Below, piece by piece: positions 1 through 6,637 of a stretch of DNA of 30,119 nucleotides. Source of the stretch: an uncultured Leuconostoc sp. (GTDB taxonomy: Bacteria; Bacillota; Bacilli; Lactobacillales; Lactobacillaceae); NCBI GenBank assembly GCA_900554745.1, contig USIU01000002.1:1-30119 (forward strand). Reading direction: 5' to 3'. The position numbers were made by a program, and so were the translations under genes. Below the pieces are notes generated by a model. It was not told where the DNA came from. It ran no database searches and saw only the letters and a program-made list of their open reading frames with translations. How positions within the stretch are numbered: position 1 is the first letter of the stretch; every line of letters begins with the position of its first letter.

Positions 1-1110
1 CAGTTGCCAGATTTTCCCTGCTTTATAGTCTAACCGCAGATTCGCTTTAGCGAGGTTTTGATCCACTTTACTAATCAAAGGCAAGGTCACCGTCTTTTTA
101 ATTTGATTTAAGAACTGTTGCCCGGCATCCGTAAAGCCGAGAATGCGCAAATAAGGATCCTGCATCGCCGCCTGCATTTGGTCCACTTTAATGTTAAGTA
201 ATGTATACAACAACGTGCGCTGCATCCGGGCAAAAGTATAGCGCTTTGACTTTACCGATTTGATAAAGTTCTGATAACTTTTTGGCCCAGGTTCTCCAAG
301 GGCAACCGCTGCAAGCCGATGTTCCAAACCTTCCGCCATTTGATAAACTTGGCCAAGTTGGCCAATCGTATCCGTCATTAACCGATAGCGCAACAATTGC
401 CAAAATGGCGTTTCAAAAGCAATCGTATGTGGTGCTTGCGCAATCGCTTGTAAGGTGGCTGGTGGCACCACGCCTTGTACTTTTTCAAGCTTGCCTTTAT
501 GCAAGGCCAACCGGATTGAAGATGCTGAGGCAATGGTTTGATCATCAGCAAAACTCTGATCGTGGTACCCCGCAGCTACTCGTTGAATGGGGTGTAACGT
601 CATATCCACCCCAAGTTTAAGAACCGCTTTGGCATAACCAAATGCCAAAATGTCATTTGGATCCTCTAACACAAAACCAGTCTCTTGCGCCAATTGCGTT
701 GCGTAAGCTTGCGCAAAAGTTTGATTTTTCTCTTGAAAAGCATGCCCGTCTTCGACACTTGGTGCCTGTTCGGCCAGCTTTAAGAAATCAACATCCGCAT
801 GTTCACTCCCAAAGACCATGTCTTTGATGCCCATCGCTGCCAATAAGCGCACAGCACCTTCGGCAAAAATATGGCTAGGTTGCACGGCATAAAAAGTTGG
901 TAGCTCAATGACAAGATCCACCCCGTTTTCCAGCGCTGTTTGCGTCCGTGTCCATTTATCAAATAAAGCAGGTTCCCCACGTTGGACAAAATTACCCGAC
1001 ATCACGGCCACCACAACATCGGCCCCAGTCACCGCTTTGGCTTGTTGTATGTGGTAACGATGCCCATTATGAAATGGATTGTATTCAGTTACTAAACCAA
1101 CAACTTTCAT
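1..1110 (-). CDS. tmcAL: tRNA(Met) cytidine acetate ligase TmcAL, 3' end beyond the window
   Basis: An open frame of 370 codons runs from an ATG at 1110 off the left edge with no stop, so the C-terminus is missing; the family is about 390-400 residues. The N-terminus reads GLVTEYNPFHNGH, the nucleotidyltransferase HxGH motif (H14 to H17) typical of TmcAL/YlbM. A SASSIR stretch further in fits the ISSTxIR-like phosphate-binding motif of this fold. By family knowledge the enzyme activates acetate with ATP and makes N4-acetylcytidine at the wobble position of elongator tRNA-Met. The start overlaps the yqeM stop in an ATGA arrangement and has a ribosome site (AAGGCGGTGA) inside the end of yqeM, so the two genes are translationally coupled. 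The family assignment is confident. Confidence 0.93.
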   Translation of the reverse strand, partial: MKVVGLVTEYNPFHNGHRYHIQQAKAVTGADVVVAVMSGNFVQRGEPALFDKWTRTQTALENGVDLVIELPTFYAVQPSHIFAEGAVRLLAAMGIKDMVFGSEHADVDFLKLAEQAPSVEDGHAFQEKNQTFAQAYATQLAQETGFVLEDPNDILAFGYAKAVLKLGVDMTLHPIQRVAAGYHDQSFADDQTIASASSIRLALHKGKLEKVQGVVPPATLQAIAQAPHTIAFETPFWQLLRYRLMTDTIGQLGQVYQMAEGLEHRLAAVALGEPGPKSYQNFIKSVKSKRYTFARMQRTLLYTLLNIKVDQMQAAMQDPYLRILGFTDAGQQFLNQIKKTVTLPLISKVDQNLAKANLRLDYKAGKIWQL

Positions 1111-1865
1111 GCTTTCACCGCCTTAAAGAACCAACGATCCGTAGCCTCATCAATGGTACTGTCACCAAAATCGGCCGACACCGTTATTTGTTCGAATCCT
1201 GCCGCCATCAACTCTCGTTGATAAGTCTCTAAATCATACGTTTGTTCATGATGAATTTCACGTAAAACTTTAAACCCATCAATGGCCGCGTCATACACAA
1301 AAAACTTTAAATCATGATCAACACTATTCGTCGCTTCGCCTGGATAACTCGTCCACATGAAGATGTTTTCATCATCATCATCGTTATTATAGTAATAATC
1401 GGCATAACCAACATTGACTTGATGCGGTGTAATCACATCAAACAAGAATTGCCCACCTTTGTCCAAATGCGCCGCAACTTCATGAATAGCCGATCGGAAA
1501 TCAGCCAGTGTGGGCAGATAGTTCAGCGCATCTGCAAAACTCACAATCGTTGGATAGGTTTTCTGCCAGTCTGACCAATCACGCATATCCGCTTGTAACA
1601 AGGTCACATCCACATCGGCCGCTGCGGCGTGCTGCTGGGCTAATGTTAACATCTCAGCTGAAATATCAAGCACATCAACTTGGTACCCTTGTTGCGCCAA
1701 TAACACTGCCAAACGCCCCGCACCACCACCAAGATCTAAAATGGCGCCTGGTTGAGTTTGGCTAGTCACAAAATCAGCCCAATCCTGATACATGTCTTGA
1801 TCAAATAACTGATCATATTTCGCTGCAAAAGTTGAATAATTATTTTGTAAATTGTCGTTTGTCAT
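1107..1865 (-). CDS. yqeM: class I SAM-dependent methyltransferase, YqeM type
   Basis: This is a 252-residue protein. The SAM-binding motif I, ILDLGGGAGRLAVLLA, lies near residues 43-58, followed by an acidic VLDIS strand end and an LLQADMRD segment, as in Rossmann-fold methyltransferases. The position after rsfS and before tmcAL matches yqeM of Bacillus and other Firmicutes. The substrate of this family is not established, so none is assigned. The ATG at 1865 has no good ribosome site. It lies directly after a terminator hairpin and an extended -10 sequence, so it may be read from a leaderless transcript or by read-through from the operon upstream. The stop overlaps the tmcAL start. Confidence 0.88.
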   Translation of the reverse strand: MTNDNLQNNYSTFAAKYDQLFDQDMYQDWADFVTSQTQPGAILDLGGGAGRLAVLLAQQGYQVDVLDISAEMLTLAQQHAAAADVDVTLLQADMRDWSDWQKTYPTIVSFADALNYLPTLADFRSAIHEVAAHLDKGGQFLFDVITPHQVNVGYADYYYNNDDDDENIFMWTSYPGEATNSVDHDLKFFVYDAAIDGFKVLREIHHEQTYDLETYQRELMAAGFEQITVSADFGDSTIDEATDRWFFKAVKA

Positions 1866-1872
1866 ATGTTCT

Positions 1873-1881
1873 ATTTTAACA
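1873..1881 (-). promoter_or_regulatory. possible extended -10 promoter of yqeM
   Basis: On the minus strand TGTTAAAAT fits TGn-TATAAT with one change. It ends seven bases before the yqeM ATG, which would place the transcript start at or next to the start codon. No -35 match is seen, since the upstream DNA is the terminator hairpin. The call is tentative. Confidence 0.3.
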
Positions 1882-1882
1882 G

Positions 1883-1906
1883 AAAAAAGACGAGCTGCCG
1901 CTCATC
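1883..1906 (-). terminator. intrinsic terminator after rsfS, inside the yqe cluster
   Basis: Four bases after the rsfS stop, the minus strand forms a 7-bp stem, GATGAGC / GCTCGTC, with one G.T pair and a GGCA loop, followed by six T. It probably ends or attenuates transcription of yqeG-rsfS before yqeM-tmcAL. Confidence 0.7.
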
Positions 1907-1910
1907 TTAG

Positions 1911-2282
1911 TTAGTCTGCCACCAATAATTCTGTGAGATCCAGGTAAGGCGCATCGTGCCAAAGACGTTCCAAATTATAGAAATCACGTTGTTCCGTTGA
2001 AAAGACATGCACAATCACATCGCCTAAATCAACCAAAACCCAATCCGCTGCTTGGAAGCCTTCAATTAACTTAACTTCGCCCCCAGCTTCTTGAATTTTG
2101 TCTTTTACTTCCGTCACAATTGCCTGTACCTGCCGGTTTGAAGCGGCATCAGCAATCACAAAGTAATCAGCCATCAAGCTCACGTGTCGCATGTCTAGTG
2201 CAACAATGTTGTTGGCTTTCTTGTCATCAACTGCCTTAACGGCTGTTTCTAATACTGTTTTTACATCTAATGCTGTTGTCAA
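1911..2282 (-). CDS. rsfS: ribosomal silencing factor RsfS
   Basis: This 123-residue protein has the RsfS/Iojap family signatures: DYFVIADAASNRQVQAI in the first half and VHVFSTEQRDFYNLERLWHDA near the C-terminus. RsfS binds ribosomal protein uL14 and blocks joining of the subunits when nutrients run out. I place the start at a TTG (2282) because AAAGG lies nine bases upstream and the first in-frame ATG would remove about 26 conserved residues. The gene follows yqeK by 34 bases in the usual order. A terminator hairpin follows it directly. Confidence 0.93.
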   Translation of the reverse strand: MTTALDVKTVLETAVKAVDDKKANNIVALDMRHVSLMADYFVIADAASNRQVQAIVTEVKDKIQEAGGEVKLIEGFQAADWVLVDLGDVIVHVFSTEQRDFYNLERLWHDAPYLDLTELLVAD

Positions 2283-2316
2283 AATTTTTGCCTTTACTTT
2301 CGTTTATACGTTGCCC

Positions 2317-2898
2317 TTAAGCACGGGACAACCAGTAATTATAGGTCGTAATACTTTTTGGATAAATCGGTGTTGCTTTTTCGACCAACCGTAAAACAGT
2401 ATGGACGATTTGGTACTTGATACCAGCAGCTAGGGATTGATCCGTCAGTTGACGTGCCGTTTCCACCCCAGGAAACGTGCGACCCAATTCTAAATAGTCT
2501 GCCATAAAAATAATCTGTGATAACAAAGACATATCCGCCCCTGATCCTGTGGTATGTTGCCGAACAGCGGTTAAGATATCTGGATCATCAATGCCTAACT
2601 CATCGTGAATCATTTCCGCACCAACGACACCATGCCAAATATAATTCCCCCAATTGACTAAATCAGGATCCAAATGTTTGGCCTGAATCACGGCAAGGAA
2701 ATCCGCATCAGCGCGTTCTTTGGCATAGTCATGCACGAGTGCAGCAATTTCAGCCTTTTCTGGTGACACACCATACTGTTTGGCTAATTTGAGCGCGTAA
2801 TCTCTGACACGTAAAACATGTTGGAAACGATAGTCCGACAGTTGTGCAGCGACACGTTTTTCAAGTTCAGCCATACTACCATCAAAATACTTAGTCAT
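2317..2898 (-). CDS. yqeK: YqeK, HD-domain bis(nucleosyl)-tetraphosphatase (symmetrical)
   Basis: From the ATG at 2898 the protein has 193 residues. It carries the full HD-domain metal set: H27, H56-D57 (LVHDYAKE), H89, H115 (VRQHTTG) and D134 (MADYLE). By family knowledge YqeK cleaves diadenosine tetraphosphate into two ADP with an iron-containing site. A longer frame reaches back to a TTG at 2928, but the ATG at 2898 has a GGGGG sequence just upstream and gives the normal family N-terminus. The start lies eight bases inside the end of nadD. The two genes are usually neighbours and are probably coupled in translation. Confidence 0.92.
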   Translation of the reverse strand: MTKYFDGSMAELEKRVAAQLSDYRFQHVLRVRDYALKLAKQYGVSPEKAEIAALVHDYAKERADADFLAVIQAKHLDPDLVNWGNYIWHGVVGAEMIHDELGIDDPDILTAVRQHTTGSGADMSLLSQIIFMADYLELGRTFPGVETARQLTDQSLAAGIKYQIVHTVLRLVEKATPIYPKSITTYNYWLSRA

Positions 2899-3535
2899 AG
2901 AGCCCCCGATATAAATGATATTCCTCAATAAAATAACTGACGCGTTCTGGTACCAGATAGCGAATACTTTGGTTTAACCGCAGTTTTGTCCGAATATCTG
3001 AAGCCGAAATTTGAATTTTGGGCACATCACACCAAATAATAGGATAATCCGATTGAACGGGTTGTTGGGTTGTTTTACCAGCTGCTAGTTGTACCAATTG
3101 CACCAGGTCATCAATATGTGCCCAAGTTGGCAGCTTTTCAACAAGATCACCACCCATGATGAAGGTGTACGCATTTTCTGGATGCGCTTGGGTGAGTGCC
3201 AGCATCGTTTGATACGTCAACGATGGGCCACCCTGATAGATTTCAAGCAATTCAAGGTCAAAGAAGGGATTGCCCATAATCGCTTGGCGAACCATTTGCA
3301 CGCGATCCGCCGGCGCAATCGCACTGGCATGGCGGCCGTCTACCGGTTGTGCATTTGGCAGCCAGTAAACCTTTTCTAACCCCAATTGTCGCCCGATACT
3401 TTCCGCCAACACCAGTTGGCCCATATGTGGCGGGTCAAACGTCCCACCAAAAATACCGACACGGTGTTGCGGTTGCACGACGGCTGCTTGCAGTTGCCTT
3501 TGTGTGATCGTTGTTGCTATCCCTTGCATTGACAT
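2891..3535 (-). CDS. nadD: nicotinate-nucleotide adenylyltransferase NadD
   Basis: This 214-residue protein has the NadD core. VGIFGGTFDPPHMG at residues 26-39 binds ATP, WLPNAQPV follows, and SASDIR near the C-terminus is the ISSTxIR-type motif. The enzyme adenylates nicotinate mononucleotide in NAD synthesis. Two details stand out. About 24 residues precede the nucleotide-binding motif. The second histidine of the HxGH motif is a glutamine (H37-M-G-Q40, codon CAA). The first ATG (3535) follows AAAGG by five bases; the ATG six bases later is an equally possible start. The gene sits between yhbY and yqeK as usual and overlaps yqeK. Confidence 0.92.
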   Translation of the reverse strand: MSMQGIATTITQRQLQAAVVQPQHRVGIFGGTFDPPHMGQLVLAESIGRQLGLEKVYWLPNAQPVDGRHASAIAPADRVQMVRQAIMGNPFFDLELLEIYQGGPSLTYQTMLALTQAHPENAYTFIMGGDLVEKLPTWAHIDDLVQLVQLAAGKTTQQPVQSDYPIIWCDVPKIQISASDIRTKLRLNQSIRYLVPERVSYFIEEYHLYRGLYD

Positions 3536-3547
3536 GACTACCTTTGA

Positions 3548-3862
3548 TTAAATCTTTGCTAATGCCACAGAAATCTTCTTATATTTATCTTCTTGCGCTG
3601 GCAAGTACAACACCAACGTCCGGCCAATGACTTGCGCGACCGTGATGTCTGAGTGTGATTGAATAAAATCTGCCACCGCTTGTGCTGAATCGTCCGCACT
3701 TTGTTGGATGCTAATTTTAATTAATTCACGCTTGGCAATGGCCAAAACAATTTCGTCGACCCAAGCTTGCGTCAATCCATTTTTACCAACAGAAAAAATA
3801 GGTGAAAGTGTGTTGGCTTGTGCGCGTAAGAAACGCTTTTGTTTTCCAGTAAGTTGTAACAT
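3548..3862 (-). CDS. yhbY: YhbY-family CRM-domain RNA-binding protein
   Basis: From the ATG at 3862 this is a 104-residue CRM-domain protein. LTGKQKRFLRAQANTL opens the domain and a GKNG loop (VGKNGLT) follows, the GxxG of the KH-like fold. YhbY proteins bind pre-50S particles and are linked to ribosome assembly. The frame is open further upstream, but GAAAGG lies before the ATG at 3862 and that start gives the family N-terminus. The start shares one base with the yqeH stop (TAATG), so the two genes are coupled. It corresponds to yqeI of Bacillus; aroE, present between these genes in Bacillus, is not here. Confidence 0.92.
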   Translation of the reverse strand: MLQLTGKQKRFLRAQANTLSPIFSVGKNGLTQAWVDEIVLAIAKRELIKISIQQSADDSAQAVADFIQSHSDITVAQVIGRTLVLYLPAQEDKYKKISVALAKI

Positions 3863-5001
3863 TAAATCATTGCCTTTCGAATAAGGACAGAAACGCCCTG
3901 TGGTGCCCAACCGCTGACTTGTACGCCAGCTGGTACAGAAATCCAGCCCAAACCAGCAAACACAATATCACTCTTTTCCGTCGTTTTAAAGGTGTGCTTA
4001 ACAAGGGTTGTCCCTGTTTTTGGTGCTGGTGTTAATAGTGACCCGACATGCTTCTCATAAAAAGCATCCGCACCGGCCAACTTTGTCCGGTGTAACTTGA
4101 GATTATTTTCAAAGTATGCCGTGAATGCTGATCGTTCGCCTGCTTCAAAATCAAAGCGTGCCAGTCCGCCAATAAATAGCGTTTGCTCCGGATTCAATTG
4201 ATAAGTACGTGGTTTAATTTCGTTTTTAGGCAACGCGTACTTCAAGTCTTTGTCCGACAATACGTGTGCAATCTGATCACGCTTAATAATACCTGGTGTG
4301 TCAATCAACTGCTGCCCATCAGATAGTGGGATTTCAATCCGATCAAGTGTTGTCCCTGGGAAACGTGAAGTCGTAATTAAGTCTTTCACCCCAGTACTTG
4401 TTTTAATAATTTGGTTAATCAAGGTTGATTTACCAACATTAGTGACCCCAACCACGTAGACATCTCGGCCGGCACGTAATTCATCAATTTCAGCCAACAA
4501 CGCATCAAGATTTTGTGGGTGTGTTGCTGACGTCAAGAAAATATCGACGGGCTTAATGCCTTGCGCCTTCAATTCTGCTTGCAACCAGTTTTTTAACCGA
4601 TTCTTGTTCAATAACTTTGGCAGTAAGTCCACTTTATTGGCCACCACCAAAATCGGGTTATCTTGCCCCACAAAGCGTGGCAAGCCAGAAATTTCTGAGC
4701 CGGTTACATCAAAAACATCAATCACATAAACAATTAAAGCGCGTGTATCTGAGATTTGATGCAGCAAGCTCGCAAAGTCATCGTCCGTTAATTCTACGGG
4801 TTGAATTTCGTTATAATGCCGCAAACGGAAACACCGTTGGCAAAGCAATTCGTCCCGATCAATGGCCTTTTTCAAAGCACTCATTGGTAAATAACCCGAT
4901 TTATTTGGGTCATCGACCTGGATTAAGGCGCCACAGCCAATGCAGCGCAAACCGTCATTTAATTCTTCTCGGACATAGGCGTCCGTTACTTCAGTTGTCA
5001 C
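3862..5001 (-). CDS. yqeH: ribosome biogenesis GTPase YqeH
   Basis: This is a 379-residue circularly permuted GTPase. An N-terminal zinc finger uses C20, C23, C54 and C57. The GTPase motifs then come in permuted order: NKVD (122-125), SAT (158-160), GVTNVGKST (185-193) and DTPG (234-237). The C-terminal 140 residues match the RNA-binding part of the family. YqeH acts in small-subunit assembly. The start is GTG at 5001, with GGGAG ten bases upstream, and it overlaps yqeG by 11 bases. It is part of the yqe operon with ribosome and NAD functions. Confidence 0.94.
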   Translation of the reverse strand: MTTEVTDAYVREELNDGLRCIGCGALIQVDDPNKSGYLPMSALKKAIDRDELLCQRCFRLRHYNEIQPVELTDDDFASLLHQISDTRALIVYVIDVFDVTGSEISGLPRFVGQDNPILVVANKVDLLPKLLNKNRLKNWLQAELKAQGIKPVDIFLTSATHPQNLDALLAEIDELRAGRDVYVVGVTNVGKSTLINQIIKTSTGVKDLITTSRFPGTTLDRIEIPLSDGQQLIDTPGIIKRDQIAHVLSDKDLKYALPKNEIKPRTYQLNPEQTLFIGGLARFDFEAGERSAFTAYFENNLKLHRTKLAGADAFYEKHVGSLLTPAPKTGTTLVKHTFKTTEKSDIVFAGLGWISVPAGVQVSGWAPQGVSVLIRKAMI

Positions 5002-5527
5002 GAAGTGATTTCTCCCATTTTAAGTTTGGATGTGCGCGAAAAACAATTTTCTTCACTTGCTTTTCAATACTACGATTTAGCCATGTTTGCCACATATCCG
5101 AGTCAATCAAACGTTTAACAAGGACACTCCGCACGCCCGCAGCATGGGCTGCCCAAACATCCGTTAACATTTGATCCCCTACCATAATAACCGATTCACG
5201 TTTTAAATGGTGCGTCCGCAAAACATGCAAAATACCTCTAGGCAGTGGCTTAAGCGACCAAGAGACGAATTGTACGCCTAACGGCTCAACGGCTTTGGCC
5301 ACCCGCTTGGTGGTATTATTTGAGACCACGATTAACTCGATCCCACCTTCACGCAAATCAGCTAACCACTGGCGCAATTCCGGCGTACCGTTTGGATTAT
5401 TCCAGGCCAGTAACGTATTATCTAAGTCGGCAAGGACTGTTTTAACCCCATGAGCCTTAAGGTCATCAACGGTTAAATCATATATTCTTTCAACCATATA
5501 GGTTGGCGTAAATTGTTCTAAGCGCAT
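4991..5527 (-). CDS. yqeG: YqeG-family HAD phosphatase
   Basis: From the third in-frame ATG (5527) this is a 178-residue HAD phosphatase. Motif I is DLDNTL (D34, D36), motif II is the serine of VVSN (S69), the conserved lysine is K93 and GDQMLTD is at 117-123. The family (YqeG, IIIA type) is linked to phosphatidylglycerophosphate phosphatases by homology, but its substrate here is unknown. Two ATG codons lie 12 and 9 bases further upstream; I prefer 5527 because it gives the family start (MRLEQFTPTYM). This is the first gene of the yqe operon, preceded by a TATAAT box. Confidence 0.9.
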   Translation of the reverse strand: MRLEQFTPTYMVERIYDLTVDDLKAHGVKTVLADLDNTLLAWNNPNGTPELRQWLADLREGGIELIVVSNNTTKRVAKAVEPLGVQFVSWSLKPLPRGILHVLRTHHLKRESVIMVGDQMLTDVWAAHAAGVRSVLVKRLIDSDMWQTWLNRSIEKQVKKIVFRAHPNLKWEKSLRDN

Positions 5528-5560
5528 GCAAATCATCATCCAGTTTATTTATTCTATTCT

Positions 5561-5590
5561 ATTATACACTACTCTACTGCTAAATTTGAT
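5561..5590 (-). promoter_or_regulatory. promoter of the yqe operon
   Basis: The minus strand has a perfect TATAAT (5561-5566), 33 bases before the chosen yqeG start. The -35 region is weak: nothing close to TTGACA lies at 16-18 bases. It is the only promoter-like sequence between the divergent-free gap and yqeG. Confidence 0.5.
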
Positions 5591-5623
5591 ACCACTCTTG
5601 TTGTGAATAAATTAAGCTGAAAT

Positions 5624-5649
5624 AGAAAAAGTACACCGAAGTGTACTTT
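5624..5649 (-). terminator. terminator of the Apf-like gene
   Basis: On the minus strand a 9-bp stem, AAAGTACAC / GTGTACTTT, closes a TTCG tetraloop and runs into a T-rich tail. It lies 35 bases after the stop of the secreted Apf/SLT-like protein. Confidence 0.85.
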
Positions 5650-5684
5650 GTGATTTGCACCATTTGTATGACGCCAAATGAGGC

Positions 5685-6305
5685 TTAATACCAGTTATTA
5701 GCTTGCCAGTGCGCAATGGCTTGCGCAACTGTGCCATAACGGTCCGCAATGTATTTTTGCATGGCTTCAAGTTGCACAGCATAGTTTCCGCGATAATTTT
5801 GGCCCGGCACATACTTGGCATAATAGTTTTCACTTAATTGTCCAATACCGTAGTAAGGCCCATTTTGTGCATTCACATTGCCACTACTTTCACGTGCAAT
5901 CAACCATTGCAAGTCACCAGAAGCTGGTGCTGGTGCTGGCGTTGCCTCAGCTGGCTTAGCTGCTGTTGCAACAGGTGTCACAACGGCTTGTGCCGCTGGT
6001 GCTGGTGTCGCTGCAACAGGTTCTGTTGCTGCAACGGCCGGCGCTGATTCAACTACAGTTGATTCAGCTGGTGTTGTCGTTTGTTCAGACATTTTGTTGG
6101 CTGCTACAGCCTGACTGACTGACAATTGGACTGACTTCACGTCAGCTAATGAAGCAACAGCGCGATCGACCGCTTTTACATTAACTTGTTCGTTTAATGA
6201 AGCGGCATCTGTCGGATGACTTTCAGCTTTAAGTTGCGCGCCGAGAACCCCCAATGTCATACCAGTTACTGTTGCACTTGTAATTAAAATTTTCTTTAAC
6301 ATCAT
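5685..6305 (-). CDS. secreted Apf/SLT-like cell wall protein (putative lytic transglycosylase)
   Basis: This 206-residue secreted protein has three parts. Residues 1 to about 27 are a signal peptide (lysines, hydrophobic core, likely cut after LKA or LGA). Residues 75-128 are a low-complexity Ala/Pro/Thr linker. Residues 131-206 form a compact C-terminal domain that starts WLIARESSGN, contains YYGIGQLSE and ends AIAHWQANNWY. The ARESSGN motif (E139 as likely catalytic acid) and the WY ending match the SLT-like domain of aggregation-promoting factors and related wall hydrolases of lactobacilli. There is no LysM domain. An exact WalR-type box lies just upstream, which supports a role in peptidoglycan turnover. 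ATG at 6305 or 6302 can start it; neither has a strong ribosome site. It stands alone between terminators. The enzymatic activity is inferred. Confidence 0.85.
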   Translation of the reverse strand: MMLKKILITSATVTGMTLGVLGAQLKAESHPTDAASLNEQVNVKAVDRAVASLADVKSVQLSVSQAVAANKMSEQTTTPAESTVVESAPAVAATEPVAATPAPAAQAVVTPVATAAKPAEATPAPAPASGDLQWLIARESSGNVNAQNGPYYGIGQLSENYYAKYVPGQNYRGNYAVQLEAMQKYIADRYGTVAQAIAHWQANNWY

Positions 6306-6328
6306 GTGACTTATTTTGACGTATCAAT

Positions 6329-6345
6329 ATTACATATATGTAACA
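6329..6345 (-). promoter_or_regulatory. WalR (YycF)-type box
   Basis: The minus strand reads TGTTAC-ATATA-TGTAAT, an exact match to the published WalR consensus TGTWAH-N5-TGTWAH. WalRK controls wall hydrolases in Firmicutes, and the next gene is a likely wall hydrolase. The box ends 24 bases before the start codon. It could lie between a TTGATT and a TAATAT, which would suit repression better than activation. Confidence 0.6.
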
Positions 6346-6539
6346 TAGCCAATCAAAAACCGGTACAAAAACCATTTAATATACAAAAGGTATCAAAAAT
6401 ATCTATTTAAAAAGTTATATTTTACCCAAAAACAAGCTGAACACGCAGTATCATCGCACTTTCAAAACCAGCGAAAAAATGCTGATGCCTGAAAATTACT
6501 ACCCAATTGCACCAAAAAACATGATTGATTTAATATTTT

Positions 6540-6567
6540 TGTAACATTGTTGCGAAATTTTGTTACA
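6540..6567. repeat. TGTAACA / TGTTACA inverted repeat
   Basis: Seven-base perfect arms (6540-6546 and 6561-6567) have centres 21 bases apart, two helical turns. The half-site resembles the WalR half-box but is inverted rather than direct. It lies in AT-rich DNA far upstream of the Apf-like gene. Its function is unknown. Confidence 0.45.
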
Positions 6568-6585
6568 TGACTAATCAATTTTGTC

Positions 6586-6622
6586 AAATAAAAACGTCAC
6601 CTCATCAATTTGAGGTGACGTT
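6586..6622 (-). terminator. terminator of the EIIC-like gene
   Basis: A perfect 12-bp stem, AACGTCACCTCA / TGAGGTGACGTT, with a six-base loop is followed on the minus strand by TTTTTATTT, 16 bases after the stop codon. Confidence 0.92.
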
Positions 6623-6637
6623 AATACGATCTAAATT

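Larger units (their letters stand above)
6306..6637. other. 332-base gap upstream of the Apf-like gene
   Basis: No coding frame is credible here. The gap holds the terminator of the EIIC-like gene (6586-6622), a TGTAACA inverted repeat (6540-6567), AT-rich DNA with several weak -10-like sequences on the minus strand, and a WalR-type box (6329-6345). A clear single promoter for the Apf-like gene could not be picked. Confidence 0.7.

Noticed and set aside
5920..6075. Apparent GCTGGT tandem repeat
   Set aside because: It is the coding sequence of an Ala/Pro-rich linker with uneven units, not a true DNA tandem repeat.
5838..6114. Plus-strand Ala/Gly/Cys-rich frames opposite the Apf-like gene
   Set aside because: They are the complement of the Ala/Pro linker codons (GCN, CCN), a compositional artefact.
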